Assembly: GCA_963669155.1 (NCBI GenBank) | Contig: OZ022576.1 | Location: 37,168,807 to 37,232,806 of the forward strand | Origin: Arbacia lixula | Taxonomy: Eukaryota > Echinodermata > Echinoidea > Arbacioida > Arbaciidae | Direction: 5' to 3' | DNA: 64,000 nt | In this document: one piece after another, positions 1 to 13,300 of the stretch | Position numbering within the stretch: position 1 is the first letter of the stretch | How the letters are laid out: the number at the start of each line of letters is the position of its first letter | Program-made: the position numbers and the translations under genes | Notes under the pieces: model-generated | Database searches by the model: none | What the model was told of the DNA's origin: nothing | Seen by the model: only the letters and a program-made list of their open reading frames with translations

Positions 1-1234
1 CAGAGGCCTATAGATTATTAAAGGGGGTGGCACATTCCTTCAGATTCCTTCATTGCTCTAGTTGATTTTATACCCTGTGTATCCTGTTTGCATGCCTTAA
101 CCCATTTACTACAGGAACCGGGTATGCCAGGTTCCCAGAAACATACCAATGTCAGCTTGTTTCATGCAGTTCTTTTGTCATTATACTCAAATGTGGTGCA
201 ATTGTGTGCAATTGTTGAATCGTTTAGCTCCCGTTCAAGATCAAATTTGTGGAAATTCCTTGGAGAAATGTTGTGTAAGATGAAGTTTACTAAAAGTTGT
301 TCATCAGTCTCTGGAGGAAGTATTTATACCACATTACACATTGCATGCACTGGGGGTACACTACAGCTCAAAGGAATTGGCATAGGGAAAGGGAAGAAAG
401 GGAAGAAAGGGGAGGGGCCTCAGTTTTAAACCACGGTATATTTTGTCCAGTTCAGCATGAAACACGATGCTTTAGTCTAAAAAGCATCGTGTTTCATGCT
501 GAACTTGATAAAATATACCGCCGTTTAAAACTGAGGCTCGTTCCTTTTCTTCCCTTTCCCTTTCCCTATGTCAATTCTTTGAGCTGCAAAGTACCTTCTG
601 GTTGCAATGCAAAATTTCCAGTGGGCACACATAGCAATGCTCACGATCAACCAGTTAAATAAACATTTACAGTGGATGGGTACCCCAGAATAATCTTGTC
701 TAAAAATTTCAGAGGAAAGGGGTTAAATATTATATTGTGTAAGTACCATGACATTGAGAAGGAAGTAAACTGTCCTCAGCATTTAGGAGCTATAAAATAA
801 TTCTCCCTATCGCATATAGCTCATATTAAGCGATATCACCTCACGATACCGATATCTGATCGATTGCTCTTAGGACTTGAAAAAAATACCACCAATCACT
901 CACAGCGTTGTTTTTGCCTACCTCAACATTGATTGTGGGTGGACTAATGAAAGAATGAAAAGACACAAGCAAGACGATGGCTATAGAATGTACGTGAACC
1001 GGAAATCCATATGCCAAGAATTAAAGGTAAAAAAATTAGATCGCCACACGCGTTCAGATTCGGAGAGCTGTAGGTGATAGGGAGAATTGTTAATAGTTTT
1101 TAAAGTGATTTCCAGATTTCAAATGGACTTTTAACAGGTCGGCTAAAATGAAGTCTTATTCCTGCAGACCATTATGCTCACAATAGTGATTGTCCCTACA
1201 GATATACCCATGTGTGTGTTCTCTCTCCCTCCAG
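1..1234. other. Intron or upstream sequence of gene A
   Basis: I found no supportable exon before the acceptor at 1234. The stretch holds a palindromic MITE (359-591, listed separately) and otherwise AT-rich unique-looking sequence. Since the exon starting at 1235 is in mid-codon, the 5' part of gene A must lie upstream of the window or in a small exon here that I could not see. Confidence 0.5.
359..591. mobile_element. Palindromic Tc1/mariner-type MITE, copy 1
   Basis: Both ends are inverted copies: the left begins CACTACAGCTCAAAGGAATT and the right end is its imperfect reverse complement, and the element folds almost completely on itself around position 475. It is flanked by TA on each side (357-358 and 592-593), as expected of Tc1/mariner-type transposition. 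It has no coding capacity. A second copy with the same ends and TA flanks lies at 13817-14051. Confidence 0.85.
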
Positions 1235-1392
1235 TGTATTCTCTGAAACGTAAGCAGTCTGTTCGACGCCACTCATTCCACTCGGGCAGAAGGAAATCAG
1301 CTGAGGAATTTGAGTTCCCGAGATTCGGGCACTCGCCAGGCCCCTCCCCCACCCCCACCCCACCCTCCACCCCTAGTGGGTCCATATCTGAG
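1235..1392 (+). CDS. Gene A exon 1 (first visible)
   Basis: The acceptor is a pyrimidine stretch ending CCCTCCAG at 1234 and the donor is GAG|GTAGGA. The exon starts with two bases of a split codon and ends in phase 0. It encodes a basic Ser/Arg stretch (KRKQSVRRHSFHSGRRKS) followed by a Pro/Ser/Thr-rich segment. The sequence RKQSVRRHSF contains two matches to the basophilic-kinase pattern R-x-x-S. Confidence 0.75.
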
Positions 1393-4300
1393 GTAGGAGC
1401 CCCCCTTATTTCAATTGATGTGGTTAAATAGTGCAAAGTTAAATTCTTTTCACACTGGCAAAAATTTCCTTCGCCCCGTACTATATACCAATAATCCGGG
1501 ATTATTTGGCCATGCAAAAAATCAGGGCTAACCCCGCAATTGCAGGGCCAGGCCAAATAGTCCAGGGCTAAGAGCACCAGTGAGAACAGAAACGAAAAAT
1601 AGTACGGGGCTAAGGAAATGCGGTGTCAGCTCACATGGCCGAAACGCCGAGACCAATCAGATAATGCCCGATGGGCGAGTGACTTTGATGCGGAGTGGTA
1701 AAGAGCAGATGTGCAAGACATACACTCATAAATATTCATAAGCTGTCGAGAAAGTACGATTTCGAGTGAGAACAGCTAGTCGGGTTTAAGAAATAGTATA
1801 GGGCTAAGAAATGCCAGTGTGAAAAGCTTCAAAAATAGTATGGGGCTAAGGATAGTACGGGGCTAAGAAAACCTAATGAGAAAAGGGTGTTACTCTCCAT
1901 ACTGCATATAAGGAAAAGTCATCCCATGATGATGATGCACTGCGCAGCCACATTCAGAATGTGTTGCGGTCATGTCCGCTTCCTGTCTAGTGTACTAGTG
2001 TATGAGACTGGAAGTCCTAACGCGACTGCGTGGTGCATCATGGGATGTCTTTTCCCTAAATGCAGTATGGAGAAGTATGACTCTTTAAATGTGGGGTGAT
2101 TGATGATTTTCATAGACTTAGGAATGAGATGTTCGAACATGGGAATTTAAGAGTGAAACTCGTGTATAATGAGGAATGATTGAATATAACATATGCACAT
2201 GCTTGGAATAAGCCAGTTCGTAGTTACACCATGGTCGGACAATCCCCTGAATCACATACTATTAATATGCAGAGTGGGATTTATTTTTGAAGCAGTGTTG
2301 GCTGATGGATGTAAAGGCATTTAACAGCATGCTCATAACAACAATAAAAGCATGTGCACATGGTGGAACATTCTTTCCCTACCATATCAGAGCTGAATAG
2401 CTGTTCTCGTATCTGCTTGATATTTTTGGATATGAAGGTGATTGACCATCTAATGAATTTCCATTTAACTCTGTGAGTGGTTCGATTGATCTGAAGTCAT
2501 TTGTACCAGCAATAATCTGCTTATGAGCACATTGCAACTATTAACAGGCTTATTGCACCATGTCTTGGCACTTCCAAATAAGGCATTGAAAAGAAAGTAG
2601 GATGAGAATTGTTCCCTCTGCATATTATTGACAGTGCATCCTTGATTGTTGATTGAAGTGATGATAACTTGTTCTGTATTGTTTCTTTGTTTTCCAGTCT
2701 GTGTATTTGTATCATGTTTTTGTATTATTTGTGTTATCACTTTGCTAATTGTGCCTCGTGATAATAGCATTGTTTTGACATCACCTTGTGCCTATAGTTT
2801 TAATCATGCCCTCAGAGCTGTCTATATTTGTTTACTCAGATTAATTCTACTACTTCTCCTGCAACTTCTTCTTCCCCAACTTTTATTCTTCTTCTCATCT
2901 TCTCTTCTTTCTCTTTTTCTTCTTTTCTTCTTCTTTCTCATCTTCATCTCCTTTTTTTTCTTCTCCTTACATTTCTTCTGCTGTTTCTTCCTCTTCCTTC
3001 TCTTCTCTCTCTTTTCTTGTTTCATATTTTCATATTCCTCTTTTTCCTTTTCTCTATTTTTTATTCTACCTTCTTCTCTCCTTCTTCTCCTATTTGATAT
3101 CATCACCCTATCTCCCTGTTCATTTCTCCTCAGCTGTCCAGTGAGTCAGAACCAGAGGAGGAGGAGGAAGAAGTAGAGCCGGAGCCGGAGCCTCTCTTCC
3201 CTTCCGTAACAGACGGTACTTATACAACCTCATTCACTACCCCACCAGAAATAGCTTAGTCCAACTTATGTCATTGCCATCTCGGCACTTAACGATCCTA
3301 CCAGGAAGTGTCTGGCTTACAATGCCACAAACCTATAAGGCGAGATGTGTGTAAGTTATGCACAACTTTACGCACAACTGGTGACAAGTTCTTGGCTGCC
3401 TAATCAGATTCTCAATGAGTTTGATTCTCATCACAAGAGTTGAAATCTGATCTTTGTAGATTAAAATTCTCGATGTTAACAAGCTTCTGAATACAAAGTA
3501 TATGATTTGTCCAATTTGATTTGGATTGTACAAAAGTTGCTCCCACCTTGTTAAAAACTGGAACAAATTAACTTTCCAATTTTGTAGCACAAGAACATGT
3601 AACCAGTCATGTGTAAAGTCTTGCGTGTGTGACTCATTCACATATTGGTGAAACAGGGCCCTAAGCGTGTTTCGCCAAGCTGTCCGTAAGTTAAGAACTA
3701 CTTTACGCATGACTAGTGACCCTTTCTTGTGATAAATGAGATGTGTTCCTTCTTTAACATAGTCCTGATAGTGGGCACTAATTTCCAACAATTCTAATCA
3801 AATTTGACAAAAAATAAACTTTGTATTCAGACACTTGTTAACAACAAGAATTTTGGTTGACAAAGATCAGATTTCAACTTAAACTGGTGCGAATCACAGT
3901 CAATGAGAATATGACTTAGCACAAGAAAGGATCGCCAGTCGTACGAACAGCTTGGTGAAACAGGGCTCTGGCTTGATTTCAGTGTTAACCCCTTCAGCGC
4001 CGGGCAAAATTCTACTCTATGAGAGTAAAATGCAACAAAGGCATGCAGAGGGTTAACTCCTTCTCTGCCAGACTCCAGAGTGCTCAATGAGAATGGTGTG
4101 TATTTGTATTAACAGTGCAAAAATGCCTCAATGGTAATCCAAAGGTGCAAGTGTTCTTGGTTTGATTGTGTAGCACATTATTTTGAAGCTTTTATGAATA
4201 TGCCCTGAGCTTTGCATGTGCTGGTATATGGTGATTTTGCGCTCCCAGCATGTGATGGAGTACATGTCTTTAACGTTATCTAGGCTGGGGGGGGGAACAA

Positions 4301-7300
4301 CATCCCCCCCTCTACATTTTTCGTGATAAATTTGTAACGCAAAAAGATCACGCCGCGACGTTTCATGACTTTTTTTCTTCAAGTCTCACGCATTTTTTAA
4401 AACCAAATTTGCGACGCGAAGGTACGCGGTTCCAAAGTTACGTAACATTTTGTACGTGCATTTCAGACCAAAAATTGATGAAAAACGTGATTTCATGTAC
4501 CAATCCAGTGCAAATTCTGTATCTAGCCAAAATTCATAAATGCATCATTATTTTAATTCTTACTGATGAATAACATTAGATTTCTTGTTATTTATGACTG
4601 AAATAGTGTTGCCGATGATTTCCATCGAAAAAAACAATGAAAAACATAAAATTAAAAAACAAAGAAATACATAAGAAATTAAAAAACAATAAAATACATA
4701 AGAAAAAAATTGACATTGCCATTTTTTTAAATCTTTATTTGATAATAATCCTAAGAAGAGTGTCTAGACTGAAATCTAGCAGTTTTGGGGCAATATATTT
4801 AAAGATTTACAACAAAATTATGATTTTATGCATATAATTAGCATAATTAATCAAAAATGAATTTGAATAGTTTTGATGCAATTGACAGTTAAATTGTGGA
4901 GATTATGTCATCGGAGACGTACGTGCCAATTTTCGTCGCGATCCCGCGATCAACAGACGAGATCTTGGGGGGGGCTGTTTTTGCCCCCCCCCCCCCCGCG
5001 CTATGCGATTTCAAAACAGCCCGGCGTCAGCAAAATATTGTCTTTTTTTTCATTTTCATTTGCATTCTTGCATTCATGACTTCATTTTGATGAAGCTTTT
5101 AAAGTGGAGAGACAAATTCTACAATCTTATTCAAAATGAACCCATTTGTGATATCACAGTATGATTTGAAACATTCGCTTCAACAAAACAATTTTCTTTT
5201 TCATGGGCATTTGCATTTTATTTATCACACACTTAATTGGTTTCTTCTAAGTCCCCATGTGAGCAAGATTTAAGTGCAAAGAACGTGACTTTTCCAATGG
5301 CCTCACTCCACTATTATGAGTTATTTTGGCATGTCCTCCATTAAGAGCAGATAATCACACAGAGAGGTGACCTCCTATGCGTGTGGGCAGGTTATCTGGG
5401 GCATAGTATAATATGTACGTGTCAAAGCTAGGCCTGAGTCTAGCTAGGCCTAGCGTTCGCGCTCCGCTATCCGTTGTATACAATTTGTCAATGTGCCGTC
5501 GATGCATCGATGTTCGATCGGCGCAAAGCCTTCGAACACCGGTTTCTGAAAAAATCGATATGACTCGGGCTTAGTCAAAGCACTAAAATGAGACTCCTTT
5601 GAAATGCATCAATACAAAATCTCTGCCTCAAATCGAGGAGAAAATCCTTGCCAATGAACTGAATCTTCTAATTTGTGCTTCTAAACACGACCACGCCACA
5701 AGTGTCACATCTTATTTAGAGACTTATTTGTTTGTGTCCGTATGTTGGTAGAACTGTTGGACATACAATGCAGGCAGTGTTCATTGCCAAAAGGCAGGGT
5801 ATTTTTGTACGTAGTCAGGGTTGGGTTGCAACATGTCATTGATATGGATTGCTGTACAAAGGTAATGAGGACACGGTAAAAATAACTGTAAAATTAGCGG
5901 TAAAAAATATTTCTCTCTAATTAAAGAAGGCACGTGGGTCAAGAAAGGGGAGGTATATCGCCTCAACTGTAGAGGAGGGGGTGAATTAGCAAAGACCATT
6001 GGCCTCTGGACTACATTTATTCAAGAATTGCCTTTCTAGAGGTGACTAGGAAGGGAGAGGCTACATGTACATTTGAGAGGTAACACAATCCAGGTATTAT
6101 TTTTACAAGTTTTGATTCATATATTTCACAAAAATTACATGTAGTAATTTTAAAATGTATCTTTTGAAATAGTATCACATCATTTTATTGCACTGAATAT
6201 CTTTTTTTTTTTTTAAGTTATTGGTCCTTTGTACAGGATCAGTTGTCTTAAACATGTCTATTTATTAAAGGGTTACTAAATTAGAAAAGTAAGTTCCCAC
6301 TAATCTGTGTAAATCTATCCACTAAAAATGAATTTCACATTTGTTTGCCGCAATAAAGTCTCATTTTGACGAAAATTTGAAAAAACGCACGCCTCCAATG
6401 ACGTCAGAGAAGTCAAAATGCCATAGATTGTACGGAAGTCAACAATAGACCATTTTCGTAATGTATTCACAACTTTCCCCCTAACTGCGTAGTAACGCGT
6501 TATTGCATTCACCTGTATCTTGTCATTCAGATTCAATGGGTGGAATGCACTTTGAATCTATTAGTTGTTGCTACTCAGACAAACCTCGGACAAGCTTTGG
6601 GGTTCCCATTGGTAATGTATTGTTTGAACGGCGTGAATAAAATATTTTACTCACGCCGTTGGCATTTATGGCATTTTGACTTCTCTGACGTCACTAGAGG
6701 CGTGCATTTTTTCAAATTTTCGTCAAAATGAGACCTCATTGCGGCAAACGAATGTGAAATTCGTTTTTAGTGGATAAGTTTACATAGATTAGTGGGAACT
6801 TATTTTTCTAATTTAGTAACTCTTTAAAGTAGCGGTATATGAAAATACAGTATAAGCAGCAGAATTGAAAATGTTCTTTTTTCTTTGTAATATAGAAACA
6901 TGAAGTTACATATTTGGTGATATAAAAGTTTTGTGGACACTTGAGAATTTGGTGTGTTAAATGTGAGAGAATAGATACAATAATGTGTCTGGGAGATATA
7001 TTGTAAACACAATTGTGGTAAGTACCTGTGGATTTGATTCATTCCTAACTGATCGTAGATGTCTATAGATTTTTACCAACTTGATTAGAAAACGTTCATA
7101 ACAGTAGAAACCAATTGCATCCACCAATGACGAAGGTATTATAATGTACTTATAGTACACACGTGAGAGTGCGTTACAGTAGATGCAGCATACCAAGGGT
7201 ATTAATAATGGTGTAAGTTTCATGAAGTGTCACCACTCACATCATAAACTTAAAACCTGTGTATTTTATATTTTATGAAATGGGTCTAACATTAGATCTT

Positions 7301-10300
7301 CTTTTTATATACACTTTGTTCTGTAAACCAGCAACCAGCAAGTTCTTCACAATTCTGAATTCTTTCCATGTCAGAATGAGTGACTGCATCTTTGTGTTTG
7401 ACATATCCTTTCCCCTCTCTCTTGAGCTTCACAAGATTACTATTTGAAGACTTTTAATTTTTGGCACTTGCATTTGTCACAAATTTCTTATGTTACATCT
7501 ACACCTTGTTTATTAACATAATGATGCTGTACTCAATACCTGATTGCCTGAACAGTGTGTTCCGGGCACTCGCAAAAAAGACAACAACTGGTCTAAATGT
7601 AGGTCAAGAAAGGTTTATGAATTTCGTAAAGGGCTCAAATCTTCACAATCCTAATTTGAGAGATATTTTTGTGCTCGCCGATTGCGTCCCATGCATCAAA
7701 TCATCCAATTCCTCATCGGTCAGTCGTTGGAAATGTGTCTGCCCCATAGAGCTGTGGAGGCAGCAGGGTGGTCCCCAGTGTAGAAAACATGCGGTGCAAA
7801 CACCACGCGTCAGGTCCAGAAAGTGATTGTGAGCCACGTGTAAATTCACTGCACCATGCGTAAAATCAGTATCAGTCTTATTATTCTTATTGTTTTTGTT
7901 TTCTTTGAGCCACGCGTTCCATAGTTGTGTACCACGCGTCCAGCACAGATATCTGACAAAAAGTGACATTCTGCTTTTTTGAGCCATGCGTAAAAGATTT
8001 TCTGGTGACCACCCTGGGAGGCAGCCATTTCTGCAATTTGACATCGATAAACATTGATAAACATCAATCAATTTGTCAATATGGCCATTGCGATGTCATG
8101 ATATCAGCTACACACTGTAGTAATTATAGCAATCCATAATTAGCCAGAGTGCATTATGCTTTTTTTCTACACACTTCTTGCAATGTGGCGCGCGTTAGCA
8201 CGAAAATAAAGGGCACGCCCATGACTCAGAGTGCATGTGATTAGCTACATTCTTGAACCCATCTTATAACATACCTTAGTAACATGGAATTTTGCTATTT
8301 ACGCATTTCAAATGTGATGGCAATAATCTCTATATTTGTACAGTGTAGGTGAGTTTAATAGTGAAGTTCCTGCTGAATGAAGAAAACTCAGAGTCACCTT
8401 CAACGCCTTCTGTGTATACGAATGCAGGCTGATAAAATACTGCTGCGATCAGCAATTGTAGTTTCTCGCCCCCACTAGCACCCGTTTCGGATATTGCCGC
8501 TCAGCGCTTTTGTTTACTTTAATAGGCTGGCCTCAGATCTCAGATAACGGTAAGTCGTAAAATACGTTTTCTGGGTTCCAGGTTTTAACCAGCCATTGCC
8601 ATCATGCAAGGCTTGTTATTTGAAATAACTACTCTCCTTTTACTATGTAGCTGCCAAAGTATTTACAGGGAATGTCGCCAGTAAGGTTTCATAAGTACCA
8701 ATTAGTGACAATCTATACGAAGTAAAGAAACACCCCCCCCCCCTGTTTTTGTTGCAGTAAATAAAAAATAATGTATGGTCTCATGAAACAAGGGCCATTC
8801 TGTAACCTTGATTATCCGGTATCCATGATATATACAATGAAAACCATAAAGAGTTCAAGATTAGTGCTAAATTGTTGTAACCCTGAAGTTTCTAATTTGA
8901 GCTTTTCAAAAACATGCTGTGTATCTCATGGATTATTATTCATCAAATTTACAAACGTAATACAATTATTTGTCTTGAATTTGACTTCCGGGGTTAGAAA
9001 ACCTTTAGCCGTTGGACTCTATAGAGTTTTTGAGCTTTGTGTACCCTGGTCTAGTTAGGATGTCAAAATTTGCTCTAGAACTGTAGAATTCAAAGGAATG
9101 TGTTGTAATCATGCGTCCCCATGTTTGATAATTTCATTTGTCTTCTTTTATTTTATGTTGTTCAATTGTTTTATGTAAAGCAGCATTTGAAGTTTATTCA
9201 TTGACTGCATGTACAGTCTTTACAGCAGATTTTGGCAAGAATCTTGCTCCTCATTATCTGATTGGAGAAAACCCAACCTGTATCTGTTAGATTTGTAATA
9301 TTCTTCTTCTAATCATGATATATATTCTCCCATAAGCTAACTTATCACATTGCATTCAGTTATACAGCTTACTCTCGATACAACGAGCACGGATATAACG
9401 AGGTTTCGTTATAACGAGAGAAATCTCTCGGTCCCAAATGTTTCTACATGCAAACCTATGGTACAACACGTCGCTTACAACGAGCACGGTTACAACGAGA
9501 TTTCGTTATAACGAGCTTATTCTGCTGACCCCAACACAAAGAAAAACATAACAATTGCATCCCGTTACAACGAGGAAGGAAAACTCGAGACATGAAAACA
9601 CCGGCACCGCAAGGAGCCAGACACACATCTCTTAATACACGGCCACACAACGCGAGCATGTGCACAGTTTCTAATACATCACTCCTTCGCGATCGCCCAG
9701 CTTACGTACATTGAAAGCACATGGCTTCCAAGTCCGATCCCATCGCGGCAATCAATGATATACGGCGCGTGCACAGTTTGTGATACATCACTCCTTCGCA
9801 CAGCGTACGTACATTGAAAGCACATGGTTTGCAAGTCCGATCACATCGCGGCAATCAATGACACGGTGCGCGCTGAATTGGCATGATTGGGTGTGTGTCT
9901 GATGAGCAGCGATTGATTGGGTTTCTTGACAAAAACAAATGTGATCTCGGACGGGTGAAGTATATTTCACGCACTGAAATATGACATTGAAAGATTTGAA
10001 GAGATATAAATAAAAAAATTCTTCTTGAAATTAGAATACCGCTGGAAATCATCACAATATAAAATGAAATACATGTATGAGCATGCAGGGCAGCGTTAAT
10101 CTTCTACATTGAACCCCCTCGTAATAATTTTGGAATGACCCACAAAGAAAGTGCCGATCATAACGGTGTTGCTACGTCGTTGTGCAAAACCTATCAGGCG
10201 AGCAAGACGCTCTTATCTAACTCCACCTTCCCCTCATATCCCGGCCGTTCAACCCGTTGCGCCGCCTGTTCTCTTGATTGTCCAAACAATGAAACAGCAT

Positions 10301-13300
10301 GTTTTCTTGTCCAGAAGATTACGAGAACGATTAACCTATTTATTTACTGCAAAATAACACCCATCGTATCGGGAATGGTCTATAATTCATTGAATGCAAT
10401 TAGTTATTGAAACGTCAAAATGTATCAAGGTAGGATAATGTGTTGAGCAAAAATAAATCCCCTTTTCAGTTTGAAAACGCACGATCCAATCCCCCTTTTT
10501 TTCAGTTTGATAACGCATGTTTCCAAGACGGCTATGGATATGAAAACAGAGTAAAACACAATGAACACACAAGCACACACGTTTTCAATGTATTTTATTG
10601 TTTTTTATTCTGTTTGGATACAACGAGGTTTCGTTATAACGAGGAAAAAGCTCTGGTCCCGACGACCTCGTTATATCGAGAGTAAGCTGTAATAGAATTA
10701 GACAGTCAAACAAGCAACATGTACATGTATACATGAAAAACACACAAAAAAAAATTATGAAGTTTTGAAAATTGTGTGTGGACGCCCACAAACACTTTAG
10801 TTGTGCTATTCATAGTTGACTTCCAATCAACATTGGTTCCACTGTTCTTGCCTCAAGTCTTTTGTAACAGGGGAAAGAGGACGGAACTGGTATGACAAAC
10901 AAATCAAGGACAGGTGTTGAGAAATGCACTGACTTGATGCAAAACAAGTTGCACGGCACTGAACAGAGACAGGATGTACATGTATGCGTGCTTCCTGCCA
11001 CCTTGGTTGATTTAATTATAAACCAAGTTCTCATATTGAATGTGACTTTGACGTACCGAAAATACATGAACAATTTTGAATAAACATTTTAAAAAATAAC
11101 AAATTTGTAAAAAACATTGTGTAATTCTACTATAACCCTATTCAGGCAGATCTGTGAGGATGGACATAATGGCGTCTCCCCCCTCAACGTTTCACACATA
11201 ATCATGAAGCAACGCTATAAGTATCGCTGTGCGATTTCATAACATTTTTTTGAAGCCTTGCGCAATTTTTGAAATCACAATGCCACATCACTTTCGCAAC
11301 ACAACGTCCTCCCGCATTTGGCTACTTTTGCATACAAACCCAATGGATGGTGTCTTCTTTCATACAATTCACAAAAACATGATGACTACGTCAGGTAATC
11401 AACAGTGGCTCAATTGTCCTCGATAGGTCTTAAATAGAGAAAAGAATAAGGGACATTTGCCAAAGAAATAAATTTAAGTCTCCATTCTTAAGTTGTTTAC
11501 GTTATCTCAGAGACACGTTACGTAGAGTGTATACATGTACATGCTTCCTGCCATGTGAAGTTACGTGACTCAAGTCTTTGCTTCAGATTAGCCTTCTACC
11601 AAGATCACTTGCTCTATATATATGTCCACTCCTAAATTGGCTTTTAATCACTATACATTCAATCCCATAAGCCAACTATGTGTACGTATGTAAATTACAT
11701 TGTATCTAGTTCAATCACAATTCAATATGTCTCATGACCTACATGTATACATGCATGAAAAACAGAAAAAATGAATTTTGAAAATGATTGTGTTTGGATG
11801 CCCACATACTTAACTTGTACTATTTATAGTGGATCTCTCATCAACATTAGTTCATTGTCCTCGCTTGGTCTTTTTATAGAAAAGGAATATGAAGGGACAT
11901 ACAACAGGTTTAAATCACGTCTCCATTCCTACATTGACTTTTAGTCTCAGAGACAGGATATGTAAGTACATGCTTCCTGGAGTTTGTTTCATGAAAGTTG
12001 TCAGCACTGACTAAATATAGTCATGCTGATAATTTTAGTGAAATCCTCGGTTTTGATTGGCTGAGAGGCACTAGTATCTGACTGTTACTATGGTAACTGT
12101 CGGAGAAAGACAACTTGTCAGTGCTGACAACTTTCATGAAACGCCCTCCAGCATGGCAAAGTCACATGACTTTAGTCTGTATTTCAGGTTGGCTCTCTAT
12201 CAAGATCATTCAGTTCATTTATGTCTCCACTATTTGGCTTTTATTCATATACAATCCCATAACCCAAATATGCAGACATGTAATCCAATTGAATATGTCA
12301 TATAACCTAGTATATATATATATATATATGAATGAAAAGGAATAATGGATTTTGTAACAGATTGCGTGTGGACACCCACTTATTTTTCTAGTAGTATTTT
12401 ATAGTCGACCTCTCCTCAACATTGCTTGTCCTTGCTAGGCCTTTCATAGTAGAGGAAAAAACAACTTATTGACAGCGTGATTGAACCAGAACGTGTTGCA
12501 CGCTAGCAGCTCAGAGACAAGGATATGTGAATGTGCGTTTTCTGCCACCATCACTCTCATAATTGGCTTTTGACCTCAGTGACCTGATATGTGAATGCCA
12601 TGCTGTATCAGAAGATCTCGGGGAGATACTAAAAGTCTTGATCTGTGAAGGCACCTTGCAGTCAGTTACATAGCAAAGAAGAAGATAGAGTTAGAAATAC
12701 ATGTGTACATGGAAAATGGTCTCTTGTACAAGATTAACACATTTGAAGGAGAGTGACACCCTGAAAATGAGGAAAAGTGGCATATTTTAAGGGAGTTGTG
12801 AAACTTATTATGATTACTAGCACCGATTCGTGATCACACATCTTGGTAGGCATCTTTGTGTACTAGAAATGACCAATACCCAGAACATCACTTGCCTACC
12901 TTCAATTTTGATACATGTACCATGTATCTGATTCTTCCCCAAATTTTTCCTTATTGGTTTTCTTAATGTGACTGTTGCTATTCAAGTCAACTTACATGTA
13001 TCAGTGGGTTTTAATTTCCTTTCAAAGACCATTCATATCGTGACTACTGTATGTTAAAGGTAGCCCGTCCCTTTTGCAGACCTAGTTATGAAAGTTCCCT
13101 GACTTTGTCATCATTTGAGAGAGAGTGGCTATATAACCTTTCCCTGGAATCGACAAAGCTTAATATTCGGTTTTGAGGAAATAATCTTTTATAATTCATC
13201 AAGATTCTTTTTTCCTACTATTAAAATAGTAAAATCTCAGTAAAAACTAGTTATATTTGCATTTATTCTATGGGAGTTATAGTATCTCTGACCTTGAAAT

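Noticed and set aside
88-662. Two overlapping open frames
   Set aside because: They lie across a palindromic MITE and have no family resemblance or splice support.
2646-3176. Long Phe/Leu/Ser-rich open frame (and the Lys/Arg frame on the other strand)
   Set aside because: It is produced by the polypyrimidine tract; no splice or family support, and it overlaps the acceptor of gene A exon 2.
8771-9058. 95-codon frame
   Set aside because: No recognisable motif, ordinary AT-rich intron composition, no splice context.
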